A DNA stretch of 56,345 nt from Prevotella sp. (GTDB taxonomy: Bacteria > Bacteroidota > Bacteroidia > Bacteroidales > Bacteroidaceae): positions 1 through 56,345 of the forward strand of contig JAHHQW010000009.1 of NCBI GenBank assembly GCA_020026195.1, in the 5' to 3' direction. Positions 1 through 8,958 of this stretch are shown here, piece after piece (positions within the stretch are counted from its first letter, which is position 1; every line of letters starts with the position of its first letter). The notes below the pieces were generated by a model. The model saw nothing but the letters and a program-made list of their open reading frames with translations. It had not been told where the DNA came from and made no database searches. The position numbers were made by a program, and so were the translations under genes.

Positions 1-130
1 TGCCCCCTAACGTTCATTGTTTGATATGATAATTGTTTCATCTATTGTTCATACTATTAAATCAATGGCAAATTTAACAATAAATATTGTAATTCGTTTT
101 GTTTTGCGTGTTTTAAATACAAAAAAGCAT

Positions 131-138
131 TACATTTG
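131..138 (+). promoter_or_regulatory. Putative -7 element upstream of murF
   Basis: TACATTTG matches the Bacteroidetes -7 consensus TAnnTTTG and lies 39 bp before the murF start. The best upstream TTTG (103-106) is 24 bp away, wider than the usual 19-21, so only the -7 half is well supported. Nothing else was recognised in the first 176 bases. Confidence 0.5.
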
Positions 139-176
139 CATTAAATATAAGTGACTTATACAGAGGTAACAAGAAA

Positions 177-1484
177 ATGGAAATATCAGAACTTTACGAA
201 ATATTCAAGAAACATCCGGTAGTGACCACAGACAGCCGTAACTGTCCGAAAGATTCAATATTTTTTGCGCTCAAGGGCGAATCGTTCGACGGCAATGCTT
301 TTGCCGCCGGTGCACTCGAAAAGGGATGTGCCTATGCTGTAATTGACGAGAAAGAATTTGCAGTGAAAGATGATTCGAGATTCATTCTTACCGACGACTG
401 TCTCAAGACTCTTCAGCAACTTGCTAATTTTCACCGCAGGGCGCTCGGTACTAAAATCATAGGCGTTACTGGAACTAACGGCAAGACTACTACAAAGGAG
501 CTGATCGCAGCTGTTCTGAACAAGAAGTACCGCGTACATTACACTCAGGGCAATTTTAACAATCACATAGGTGTTCCTAAAACTCTTCTGCAACTTACCA
601 AAGATACAGAGATTGCTGTAGTTGAAATGGGTGCCAATCATCCTGGCGAAATAAAGATGCTTACTTCGATTGCCGAACCTGACTGCGGTATAATTACCAA
701 TGTTGGTATGGCGCATCTTGAAGGTTTCGGTTCGTTCGAAGGTGTGGTAAAGACTAAGGGAGAGCTGTATGACTTTCTGCGTAACAACGGCAGAGGACCA
801 GTTTTCATTGATGCCAACAACGAGCATCTTACAGGTATGGCAGACGGTCTGAAACAGATAAGATATGGTCTGGGATGCATGGGCGAAGATGTAAGCGTAG
901 GAGGAAAGGTTACAGGATGCCGCCCCTATCTTGAATTTACATGGCATCGCAGCTGCGGATGCGACCATCTGGTACGTACTCATCTCATCGGAAGCTATAA
1001 TGTATATAATATGCTTGCAGCCTGCTGCGTGGGTCATTATTTCGGAGTTCAGGACCTTGACATCTGTGATGCTCTTGCAAACTATATTCCGAGCAACAAC
1101 CGTTCGCAGCTTGAAAAGACAGAGCACAACAGTCTTATAGTTGATACTTACAATGCCAACCCTACAAGTATGATGGCGGCACTGACTAACTTCCGTGACA
1201 TGGAGGCTGAAAACAAAATGCTAATACTTGGCGACATGCGAGAACTTGGCGAAGCAAGCGGAGAGGAGCATCAGAAGATTGTGGATTTCATACATAAGAC
1301 TAAGTTTGAAAACGTTATGCTCGTGGGCAGTGAGTTTGCAAAGACTAATCATTACAACTACCCAGTTTACCACAACGTTGACGAACTTATAGAGATGTTC
1401 ACTAAAGAGAAACCTGAGAACAAAACCATTCTCATAAAGGGCAGCAACGGCATAAAACTGTTCCGTCTGCCTGAAGTATTGTAA
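177..1484 (+). CDS. murF: UDP-N-acetylmuramoyl-tripeptide--D-alanyl-D-alanine ligase
   Basis: MurF is the cytoplasmic Mur ligase that adds the D-Ala-D-Ala dipeptide to UDP-MurNAc-tripeptide, completing the soluble peptidoglycan precursor. The 435-residue length is normal. The Mur-ligase P-loop GVTGTNGKTTT is at residues 96-106. The N-terminal substrate domain has the typical DSR motif (residues 19-21), and the central domain has the EMGANHPGEI signature followed by NVGMAHLEGFGS. The ATG follows a purine-rich AACAAGAAA. It stands alone, followed by a hairpin terminator, about 31 kb from the dcw cluster that holds the other Mur ligases. Long reading frames on the opposite strand here are shadows. 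Confidence 0.97.
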   Translation: MEISELYEIFKKHPVVTTDSRNCPKDSIFFALKGESFDGNAFAAGALEKGCAYAVIDEKEFAVKDDSRFILTDDCLKTLQQLANFHRRALGTKIIGVTGTNGKTTTKELIAAVLNKKYRVHYTQGNFNNHIGVPKTLLQLTKDTEIAVVEMGANHPGEIKMLTSIAEPDCGIITNVGMAHLEGFGSFEGVVKTKGELYDFLRNNGRGPVFIDANNEHLTGMADGLKQIRYGLGCMGEDVSVGGKVTGCRPYLEFTWHRSCGCDHLVRTHLIGSYNVYNMLAACCVGHYFGVQDLDICDALANYIPSNNRSQLEKTEHNSLIVDTYNANPTSMMAALTNFRDMEAENKMLILGDMRELGEASGEEHQKIVDFIHKTKFENVMLVGSEFAKTNHYNYPVYHNVDELIEMFTKEKPENKTILIKGSNGIKLFRLPEVL

Positions 1485-1536
1485 GTACATCCGTTCTGCA
1501 TTCAATCATCAGACATTTATTTTCAAGACATATATT

Positions 1537-1575
1537 ACTCACCGCCATGCCCCGCACGACGGTGAGTTTTTGTTT
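1537..1575 (+). terminator. Rho-independent-type terminator after murF
   Basis: A perfect 8-bp stem, ACTCACCG (1537-1544) with CGGTGAGT (1560-1567), has a 15-nt loop and is followed by TTTTGTTTG. It lies 53 bp after the murF stop. Confidence 0.8.
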
Positions 1576-1637
1576 GTTCATTATTACACTCATCAGTGCA
1601 GAAATGACCTATGTATTCTTATTGTCATCATGAAACT

Positions 1638-1705
1638 AACAAACTTACACACGTGTATCTGCAAGCAATTACACATGTGGTAACAAACAGTCACAGCTGT
1701 AAATG
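1638..1705. repeat. Degenerate ~22-bp repeat array A (three units)
   Basis: Three palindromic cores lie in line: ACACGTGT (1649-1656), CACATGTG (1672-1679) and ACAGCTGT (1693-1700). Their centres are 23 and 21 bp apart. Each is preceded by a CAA-rich stretch (CAAAC, CAAGCAA, CAAACAG). The units resemble the clearer arrays at 21548 and 51581, whose shared consensus begins GCAGACACACGTGTAAAC. This array is the most degenerate of the three, and its function is unknown. Confidence 0.55.
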
Positions 1706-1944
1706 CTCGCAATCAAAGGGACGTTTACTTTTGGACAATAGTCGTTCATGGCAAAAGACATGGTAAAATCAGACTTAATTCGTATTTCACGACAAGAGTC
1801 TTTTTTATACGACACCGAGGAATCACATTTACATCGACTTTTTAATATTTCGGGATTTTACGGAAAATGTGCGTAACATGCTCACACTTACATTTATATC
1901 AATTAAATTATGCACACTCCATGAATGAATAAACATCCGGGCAC

Positions 1945-1977
1945 AAAAAAAGCGGATACCCTTTACAGGATACCCGC
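1945..1977 (-). terminator. Terminator after folD
   Basis: Read on the minus strand, GCGGGTATCC (1977-1968) pairs with GGGTATCCGC (1961-1952) over 10 bp, with two G-U wobbles and a 6-nt loop. Seven T residues follow (complement of 1951-1945). It sits 23 bp past the folD stop. Confidence 0.85.
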
Positions 1978-1999
1978 CGTGTAACGAACTATATAATAT

Positions 2000-2878
2000 T
2001 TACTTATAGAATTCTTTTTTAGCAGCTGAGAGAGTATTCTTCATCAGCGAGCAGATAGTCATAGGACCAACGCCTCCGGGAACCGGTGTGATGAAAGAGC
2101 ACTTAGGAGCAACCTCATCAAACTTAACGTCACCGTTAAGACGTGTACCGCTCTTCTTTGTAGCATCGGGAACACGTGTAGTGCCTACGTCGATTACAAC
2201 AGCTCCGGGCTTAACCATATCGGCTGTCAAGAAGTTTGGACGGCCAATTGCAGCAATGATGATGTCGGCCTCAAGACATTCCTGCTTAAGAGTCTTAGAA
2301 TGACTGTGGCACACTGTAACTGTTGCATCAGCAAGGTGCTTCTGGAGCATAAGCTGCGCCATAGGCTTGCCAACGATGTTACTGCGACCAAGAATAACAC
2401 ATTTCTTTCCTGATGTCTCGATGTTATAACGCTGCAACAGTGTGAGAATTCCGAGAGGTGTTGCAGAAATGAAACAGGGCAGACCAATTGACATACGACC
2501 TACGTTAACGGGATGGAATCCATCTACGTCCTTACGGTAGTCGATTGCCATGATAACCTTCTGTTCGTCGATGTGCTTCGGAAGAGGAAGCTGAACGATG
2601 AAACCATCAACGCCTTCGTCCTCATTGAGTTCCTTAACCTTTGCAAGGAGCTCTGCTTCTGTAACATCATCTTCGTAACGTATCAGTGTAGACTTGAAGC
2701 CACATGCTTCGCAAGCAATAACTTTGTTGCGTACATAGGTCTCGCTGCCACCATCGTGTCCTACGAGAATTGCTACGAGATGGGGTGCTCTGCTACCCTT
2801 AGCCACCATATCTTTTACTTCTTCCGCAATCTCTGCCTTAATGGCTGCAGCGGTTGCCTTTCCGTCTATTAGTGTCAT
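2000..2878 (-). CDS. folD: Bifunctional methylene-THF dehydrogenase/methenyl-THF cyclohydrolase FolD
   Basis: FolD interconverts 5,10-methylene-THF and 10-formyl-THF in cytoplasmic one-carbon metabolism, feeding purine and formyl-Met-tRNA synthesis. The length of 292 residues is typical. The substrate-site pair Tyr48 and Lys52 lies in SETYVRNK, followed by DGFIVQLPLPKH and the VDGFHPVNVG signature. The NAD(P)-binding region has VILGRSNIVGKP, and the C-terminal PVPGGVGPMT motif is intact. It lies 33 bp downstream of ffh on the same strand and ends at a strong hairpin, so ffh-folD is probably a two-gene operon. Confidence 0.97.
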   Translation of the reverse strand: MTLIDGKATAAAIKAEIAEEVKDMVAKGSRAPHLVAILVGHDGGSETYVRNKVIACEACGFKSTLIRYEDDVTEAELLAKVKELNEDEGVDGFIVQLPLPKHIDEQKVIMAIDYRKDVDGFHPVNVGRMSIGLPCFISATPLGILTLLQRYNIETSGKKCVILGRSNIVGKPMAQLMLQKHLADATVTVCHSHSKTLKQECLEADIIIAAIGRPNFLTADMVKPGAVVIDVGTTRVPDATKKSGTRLNGDVKFDEVAPKCSFITPVPGGVGPMTICSLMKNTLSAAKKEFYK

Positions 2879-2911
2879 ATCTGTGTTATTATTTGTTTGA
2901 TTTCTTATTTA

Positions 2912-4255
2912 TTACTGAGGCATCTTAGGCATCTTGCCCTTCATTGCTCCCATCATACGTGTCATCTTGCTTCCGGTCATCATCTTCATCATCTTGCGTG
3001 TCTGATCGAACTGCTTGATAAGACGGTTTACTTCCTGAATGTCACAGCCTGAACCGCTTGCAATACGGCGGCGACGGCTTGCGTTAAGAATCTCAGGATT
3101 CTTTCTCTCGGCAGGTGTCATACTGTAAATGATTGCCTCGATACCCTTGAATGCATTGTCATCAATATCGATGTCCTTGATAGCCTTGCCTACACCAGGA
3201 ATCATTGAAGCGAGTTCCTTAATGTTACCCATCTTCTTAATCTGCTGTATCTGACTGAGGAAGTCGTTAAAGTCGAACTGGTTCTTCTGAATCTTCTTCT
3301 GCAGGCGCTTTGCTTCTTCTTCGTCGTACTGCTGCTGTGCACGTTCAACGAGTGAAACAATATCACCCATACCCAAGATACGGTCGGCCATACGTGCGGG
3401 GTGGAATGTATCTATAGCTTCCATCTTCTCGCCTGTACCAACAAACTTGATAGGCTTTGTTACCACTGTACGGATACTGAGGGCAGCACCACCACGTGTA
3501 TCACCATCGAGCTTTGTAAGTACGACACCGTCGAAATCGAGGCGGTCATTGAATTCCTTAGCTGTATTTACGGCATCCTGACCTGTCATTGAATCGACAA
3601 CGAACAATGTTTCATCGGGATTAAGCGACTGCTTGAGGTTTGAAATCTCGTTCATCATCTCCTCGTCTACTGCAAGACGACCGGCTGTATCGACGATTAC
3701 TACATCGTTCTTGTTCTGCTTTGCCTGTTCGATGGCATGCTTTGCAATTGATACAACGTCCTTGCTCTCAGGTTCAGAATAAACGGGAACGCCAATCTGT
3801 TCTGCTACGACGCGTAACTGCTCAATAGCAGCAGGACGATAAACGTCACAGGCTACGAGAAGCGGCTTCTTGTTGTTCTTTGTCTTGAGCATGTGGGCCA
3901 GCTTACCGCTGAATGTTGTCTTACCAGAACCCTGAAGACCAGACATCAGAATGATGGCAGGCTTATTCTCAAGATTCAGTCCTACGGCTTCGCCACCCAT
4001 AAGTTCTGCAAGCTCGTCGTGAACAATCTTAACCATGAGCTGTCCCGGCTTAACCGCTGTGATAACGTTCATACCGAGGGCCTTCTTCTTAACTGTGTCT
4101 GTGAATGTCTTTGCTACCTTGTAGTTTACGTCGGCGTCTAACAATGCACGGCGTACGTCCTTAAGTGTTTCGGCAACATTTATTTCGGTGATCTGTCCTT
4201 CACCTTTCAATATCTTGAACGACCGTTCAAGTCTGTCACTTAGATTTTCAAACAT
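2912..4255 (-). CDS. ffh: Signal recognition particle protein Ffh (SRP54)
   Basis: Ffh is the GTPase of the signal recognition particle. It binds signal sequences of nascent membrane proteins and the SRP RNA, and docks on FtsY. The sequence shows an N-terminal helical domain, then the G domain with P-loop GLQGSGKT (residues 106-113), DTAGR (189-193) and TKLD (247-250). A C-terminal M domain follows from about residue 295, ending in a methionine-rich tail (MMKMMTGSKMTRMMG). At 447 residues it is full length. No SRP RNA or ftsY was seen nearby. Confidence 0.97.
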   Translation of the reverse strand: MFENLSDRLERSFKILKGEGQITEINVAETLKDVRRALLDADVNYKVAKTFTDTVKKKALGMNVITAVKPGQLMVKIVHDELAELMGGEAVGLNLENKPAIILMSGLQGSGKTTFSGKLAHMLKTKNNKKPLLVACDVYRPAAIEQLRVVAEQIGVPVYSEPESKDVVSIAKHAIEQAKQNKNDVVIVDTAGRLAVDEEMMNEISNLKQSLNPDETLFVVDSMTGQDAVNTAKEFNDRLDFDGVVLTKLDGDTRGGAALSIRTVVTKPIKFVGTGEKMEAIDTFHPARMADRILGMGDIVSLVERAQQQYDEEEAKRLQKKIQKNQFDFNDFLSQIQQIKKMGNIKELASMIPGVGKAIKDIDIDDNAFKGIEAIIYSMTPAERKNPEILNASRRRRIASGSGCDIQEVNRLIKQFDQTRKMMKMMTGSKMTRMMGAMKGKMPKMPQ

Positions 4256-4302
4256 ATTATATTATTAATTTTTCTTATTTACTAATTGTGTACAATCTTG
4301 TG

Positions 4303-4310
4303 CAAAATTA
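4303..4310 (-). promoter_or_regulatory. Putative -7 element upstream of ffh
   Basis: The plus-strand CAAAATTA reads TAATTTTG on the minus strand, matching TAnnTTTG, 48 bp before the ffh ATG. There is no canonical TTTG at 19-21 bp upstream; the nearest TTG (4335-4337) is 24 bp away, so this is tentative. Confidence 0.35.
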
Positions 4311-4515
4311 AACATTATATGCCACATTACATAACAATTGAATAAAAACATATTGTATTTATAGAGACGTCTGGTGTTTTACGCAGCTTATTAGGTATGT
4401 AATTCTGCAACAACGCTCGTAATAAAATAATGTTTTCAGCATTTATTACATGCAATTCTCTAAAATACAGTCAGCCCATACTTACACTTTTTATGTCTGA
4501 TATGTCAGAAATTCA

Positions 4516-5568
4516 TTATCCCGCAAGCAGCGTCTTTCCTATTTTTGTCTTCATGCATATATATGTCAGCACGAAACTGATGCCTATTGCGGCTGTAAGT
4601 CCTATCCACGGAAATGCATACGGACTGACATACAGATGCAGCGGTGTTTCGTAATAAAGTAGTTTGAGGACAAACTGTTGGAAAATGAATATACCGAAAC
4701 AGTATATGCCGATTGTCTTAGCTATTGGCGATGGCTTTATAATGTTCTTCTTTAACAGATAATTTACAAGAAGATAGAAAAACAGCACGCCGAAAAATGC
4801 ATAACATACATGTATTACGTTCTGCCATGCAAACGTTTCAAGATTCTGCGTGATGGTTATTTTCTGCTTAAGCAAGGTTCCGAATACGTATCTGTTGAGA
4901 TATGTGTAGAAGAACAGATATATGGCAAGACTTGCAAGAACTGATTTAATGTTATAGAACCGTTCTATAAAGCGCACGTCATAACGGCGAAGGGCATATC
5001 CCATGTAAAAGAAGAACATAAAGTAGGATGTTCTTCCTAACTGAAAGAACAGTTCGCGATGCGGGAGTATTGAAAGTGCAAACAATAAAGGCAGCACTAT
5101 CCATTGTTTTACATGATATTTTTCTAAAAGTACGAATACAAAGAAACATGTAAATATCATTGGTAAGAACCAGAGATGACCTGCTCCGGACACTACACGA
5201 TATAAAAGATGTATGAACGGCTGAACTTTATCGGGGAATATCAGTGCATAGGCTAATGAAAACACGACACTCGGAAAAAGTATGCGCTTTACCTTGTTCC
5301 ACATGATATCTTTGAAACTGAATGTCTCGCCTTTTAGATTTAGACGATAAGCTTTAAAACCGAAAAGAAAGCCTGAGATGAAGACAAACATCTCCATGTT
5401 GAAACTTGCAGTGTATCTTACTATCTCTGCATATGCAGGTATCCTCGGATATCCTGACGGAAGAGGCCATCCTCCTCCAAACGGAGTAAAAGAATGAACC
5501 ACGACTACAGAGAGAATCATTATGATACGTATGTAGTTTATATCTTCATAATATTTCTTTTCAGCCAT
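4516..5568 (-). CDS. Acyltransferase family 3 membrane protein
   Basis: This is a polytopic inner-membrane protein of the acyltransferase-3 family, whose members O-acylate sugars or lipids at the membrane. The substrate cannot be told from sequence. It begins with cytoplasmic YYEDINYIRIIMILSVVVVHS, the usual first helix of the family with the conserved His (residue 25), followed by about nine further hydrophobic segments and a FISGFLFG motif in the second. The 350-residue length fits a single-domain member with no extra SGNH domain. It is preceded by the terminator of the protease gene, so it is likely a separate transcription unit, but no clear promoter was found. Confidence 0.85.
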   Translation of the reverse strand: MAEKKYYEDINYIRIIMILSVVVVHSFTPFGGGWPLPSGYPRIPAYAEIVRYTASFNMEMFVFISGFLFGFKAYRLNLKGETFSFKDIMWNKVKRILFPSVVFSLAYALIFPDKVQPFIHLLYRVVSGAGHLWFLPMIFTCFFVFVLLEKYHVKQWIVLPLLFALSILPHRELFFQLGRTSYFMFFFYMGYALRRYDVRFIERFYNIKSVLASLAIYLFFYTYLNRYVFGTLLKQKITITQNLETFAWQNVIHVCYAFFGVLFFYLLVNYLLKKNIIKPSPIAKTIGIYCFGIFIFQQFVLKLLYYETPLHLYVSPYAFPWIGLTAAIGISFVLTYICMKTKIGKTLLAG

Positions 5569-5586
5569 TGTGTCGTTATAAATAAA

Positions 5587-5622
5587 GCGGCAGCCTCATC
5601 CGTTTGAGATGCAGACTGCCGC
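5587..5622 (-). terminator. Hairpin between the protease and acyltransferase genes
   Basis: GCGGCAG (5587-5593) pairs perfectly with CTGCCGC (5616-5622). CTCA and TGAG can extend the stem inward. On the minus strand it is followed by TTTATTTAT, and it lies just past the protease stop. Confidence 0.7.
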
Positions 5623-5651
5623 ACTTTTGTTTACGTTATATCAGTATCTGA

Positions 5652-8600
5652 TTATTTCTTTCCAGATGTCTGTCTCAACATCTCTTCTACAGCTTTCTTA
5701 AGCTGTTCGTCGTTACCTGTAAGGTAATCTTCGGGAGTGTTGTAAACCTCGATATCTGGCATCAGAGTCTTGTTCTCGCCATATTCTCCGTTAAGGTCTC
5801 TTACACCTACCTGAGGAATACCGAATACAATTGACGGATCAATCTGACGTTCCCACCAAACTGCTGTCATTGTACCTGCAACAGGTGCACCGATAAGTTT
5901 ACCAATCTGAAGAGTCTTGTATACAAGGGGGAATCCGTGACCGTTACTATAGTCGTCTTCGCAAATCATAACACATGAAGGCTTGCACCATTTGCTGAAC
6001 GGGTCATCGCTGATGAAACGTCCGCGAGGAGCAAATTCTTCATACTTCTTACCACTGAGCAGTGTACAGAGGTCATCGTGCAGCCAGCCGCCACCATTGT
6101 GACGTTCGTCAACGATAACTGCATCCTTAACGCGGTTGCTATCGCAGAGGAGTTCTCTGTAAACCTTACGGAAACTTGGGCTGTCCATAGCCTTTACGTG
6201 TACGTATGCAATCTTGCCACCAGAGAGTTTATAAACTAATTTACGATTGTGGTCTACCCAGCGCTCGTAAAGAAGATCCATTATCGCACCCTTAGAAACG
6301 GGCTTAACAGTTACATCCTTTTCTTTGCTTCCGCTCTTAACTGTAAGACGTATCTTCTTGTTGGTCTTACCTTCAAGCAGAGGATAATAGTCTGCATCCT
6401 TGCCTATCTTCTGGCCGTCGATTGCTGTGATTATGTCACCAGCCTTAATGCCTGTGTTCTTAATTCCGATAGGACCCTGTTCAAGGAAGTCTTTAATCTT
6501 GATACCTTCGCCTCTGTAACTTTCGTCTGTAAAGATTCCGAGAGAACCTGTAGACATACGAGGACGTGAACCTGCAAAGCCACATCCTGTGTGTGATGCA
6601 TTAAGTTCTCCGAGGAGTTCGCTCATCATCTCACTGAAATCGTATCTGTTGTTGATGAACGGAAGGAACTTCTTGTATGTATCGTGATATCCTTCCCAGT
6701 CTACTCCATGAATGTTAGGATCGTAGAATTTCTCCTTAACCTGTTTCCATGCATGTTCGAATATATATTCGCGTTCTTCAAACGGACGATAGTTGAAGAT
6801 GAAGTCTACGGGAACCATTGTGGGTTTGCCTGTAGCTACATTTATCTTCTTGATATTTCTGCCATTGGCCATGAAGATGTTCTTGAAATCCTTGTCGGCA
6901 ATCATTGAACCGCCGCCAACACCTTTCATCATAATGCTTGTAGCACCTTCTATAAGGTCACGCTTCCAAAGATCGTATCCGCCTTCGAATGCTGCCTGAT
7001 AATAAAGGGTTGTTCCATCTTTACTGAGTAAAGCATCTCCCATATGAGATGAGTTGGCTGTAAGTCTAAGTACGCGGTCTGAACAGTGGGCAAGGTCAAG
7101 TTTAATTTCTTCATCTGCTGCCTTCTTGTCATCGTCCTTCTTTTTCTTATCACCCTTCTTATTCTTCTTAGAATCCTTTTCTGCAGCCTTGGCAGCTTCT
7201 TCCTTCTCAGCTTTCTCTGCCTCAGCAAGCAGTGCGCGTTCTTCCTTGTTCATCATGAACTTTTCGTATTCGTCCTGATCAAAGAACATGATGTATGCAT
7301 CAAACTCAGAACCCCAGCTACCATGACTGCGGTATCCTGCACGGTCGCTCATGAATATCATTGCCTTACCACCAAGAACGAACTTTCCGTTTCCTTCTGT
7401 ATAACCGCTCTGTGTAAGGTTTATGATAGGCTTCTTTCCTGCTGCATCTACAAGTGCAATGTCGGGAGTGTTCCAGCCACCATTTGCCATGTATCCTGTA
7501 ATAAGCCACTTGCTGTCAGGACTCCAGTCAAACCACTGGTCACCATCTGTATAAGAGTAGTTGATGTCGCCGCGCATTACGTTACGAATCTTCTTGCTCT
7601 TCAAATCAATGACGTTAAGTGCTGTACGATTCTCGAAATAAGCAACGCTCTTTCCATCAGGACTGTACATAGGCTGGAATGAAACCTGCTTGTTGTTTGT
7701 CAGACATTCTTCCTTAAGTTCTGTAGCATAAGTAAACTCTTTCTCGCTGTCCTTAACGATTGAAGTCTGATAAATCTGCCACATACCGTCACGTTCAGAA
7801 GCATAAACTATGCTGCGTCCGTCGGGAGACAGACTTATAGAACGTTCCTGTTCAGGAGTATTTGTGATCTGCTTTGTTGTGCTGTATTCGATAGATGTTA
7901 CATATACATCACCATGATGTGTAAATGCTACTTCCTTACCATTTGAAGAAACAGCAATTTCTTCTGCACCGAATGACATAGGAATACGTTTGAGCTGTGT
8001 ATCCTCACTGTCTGCAAAGATATTTACCTTTACTTTCTTAGGTGCTTCGCCTTCACGCATTGTATAAAGTTCTCCGTCATAACCGAAGCTGAGCAGTCCG
8101 TCATTAGAACATGAAAGGAAACGAACCGGGTTACCCTTAAATGTTGTAAGCTGCTTTATACTTGTACCTGAGTTCTTGTAAACATTAAATGTTCCATCCT
8201 GTTCGCTCAGATAATAGAAAGACTTTCCATCAGGAGCCCATACAGGATTACGATCTTCACCATTGAATGTTGTGAGTTTCTTGAATGACATTCCACTCTT
8301 TCCATTCTTGCACATCCAGATATCTCTGGTTACAGGAGATGTGTGGTGCTTACGCCAGGGATCTTCATATCCTTTTACGTCGTGGTAAAGGATTTCGCCA
8401 TTCTTATTGATGCTGATGTCCTCCATTGTAATTTCAGAGAACTTATGAGGACGATTAGCTGCCAGAGTTACTTCATACACCTGTGGGAATATTCCGCCCT
8501 GGAATATAATAGACTCTGTTTCAGGCATCATCACTGATGAGAAAAGAACAGTGTTATTGTCTTTAAAAGCAATGGGCTTCTCTCTTCCGCTTTCTGTTGT

Positions 8601-8909
8601 AAGACGTGTAGGAGTTCCACCACGACGATCCATTACGTAAATGTCCATACCACCCATACGGTCTGACATGAATGCGATTTTGCTTCCGTCAGGACTCCAG
8701 ATAGGTTCTGAATCAAAAGCAGAGTTTGCTGTCAGCTGTGTTGCATCGCCACCTTCGGAAGGCACAGTAAAAATGTCTCCTTTATAAGCAAAGGCGATAG
8801 TCTTGCCATCTGGCGAAATTGCACTGTGACGCATCCATAATGGTGCTGTCTGTGCGCCAGCTGTCAATGATGCGACCAATAAAGCCGCAGAAATAAGTCT
8901 TTTTTTCAT
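5652..8909 (-). CDS. Tricorn-like S41 family peptidase, exported
   Basis: This is a large (1085 aa) tricorn-core protease. Residues 1-20 are a signal peptide ending AGAQ, so it acts in the periplasm or at the outer membrane. About residues 20-700 are TolB/WD40-like beta-propeller repeats with recurring SPDG(K/R) blade motifs (WSPDGSKIAFMSDR, LSPDGRSIVYASERD). A PDZ domain lies at about 790-840 (GIKAGDIITAIDGQKIG). The C-terminal S41 catalytic domain has the nucleophile Ser988 in DYSNGHGFP and an RHNGGGW motif upstream. A charged Lys/Glu/Asp-rich insert (about 555-605) interrupts the propeller region. Family members degrade peptides and unfolded proteins; the substrate here is unknown. It lies 49 bp downstream of rel on the same strand. 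Confidence 0.93.
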   Translation of the reverse strand: MKKRLISAALLVASLTAGAQTAPLWMRHSAISPDGKTIAFAYKGDIFTVPSEGGDATQLTANSAFDSEPIWSPDGSKIAFMSDRMGGMDIYVMDRRGGTPTRLTTESGREKPIAFKDNNTVLFSSVMMPETESIIFQGGIFPQVYEVTLAANRPHKFSEITMEDISINKNGEILYHDVKGYEDPWRKHHTSPVTRDIWMCKNGKSGMSFKKLTTFNGEDRNPVWAPDGKSFYYLSEQDGTFNVYKNSGTSIKQLTTFKGNPVRFLSCSNDGLLSFGYDGELYTMREGEAPKKVKVNIFADSEDTQLKRIPMSFGAEEIAVSSNGKEVAFTHHGDVYVTSIEYSTTKQITNTPEQERSISLSPDGRSIVYASERDGMWQIYQTSIVKDSEKEFTYATELKEECLTNNKQVSFQPMYSPDGKSVAYFENRTALNVIDLKSKKIRNVMRGDINYSYTDGDQWFDWSPDSKWLITGYMANGGWNTPDIALVDAAGKKPIINLTQSGYTEGNGKFVLGGKAMIFMSDRAGYRSHGSWGSEFDAYIMFFDQDEYEKFMMNKEERALLAEAEKAEKEEAAKAAEKDSKKNKKGDKKKKDDDKKAADEEIKLDLAHCSDRVLRLTANSSHMGDALLSKDGTTLYYQAAFEGGYDLWKRDLIEGATSIMMKGVGGGSMIADKDFKNIFMANGRNIKKINVATGKPTMVPVDFIFNYRPFEEREYIFEHAWKQVKEKFYDPNIHGVDWEGYHDTYKKFLPFINNRYDFSEMMSELLGELNASHTGCGFAGSRPRMSTGSLGIFTDESYRGEGIKIKDFLEQGPIGIKNTGIKAGDIITAIDGQKIGKDADYYPLLEGKTNKKIRLTVKSGSKEKDVTVKPVSKGAIMDLLYERWVDHNRKLVYKLSGGKIAYVHVKAMDSPSFRKVYRELLCDSNRVKDAVIVDERHNGGGWLHDDLCTLLSGKKYEEFAPRGRFISDDPFSKWCKPSCVMICEDDYSNGHGFPLVYKTLQIGKLIGAPVAGTMTAVWWERQIDPSIVFGIPQVGVRDLNGEYGENKTLMPDIEVYNTPEDYLTGNDEQLKKAVEEMLRQTSGKK

Positions 8910-8958
8910 TGTATTTTTATTTAACTAATTATTGTTGTTCCAATTAACAAGCATGTTT

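Larger units (their letters stand above)
1485..1999. other. 515-bp gap between convergent murF and folD
   Basis: The gap holds the murF terminator at its left end, the folD terminator at its right end (1945-1977), and a short array of degenerate ACACGTGT-core repeats at about 1638-1705. The remaining AT-rich sequence shows no credible coding region or RNA gene. Confidence 0.7.

Noticed and set aside
255..1127. A 290-codon open frame on the minus strand inside murF
   Set aside because: It lies wholly antisense to a clear murF and its translation shows no domain or start signal. It follows from the codon use of murF.
7086..7682. A 198-codon plus-strand frame opposite the tricorn-like protease
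   Set aside because: It lies antisense to the charged insert and propeller of a well-supported gene and is cysteine- and leucine-rich in a way typical of shadow frames.
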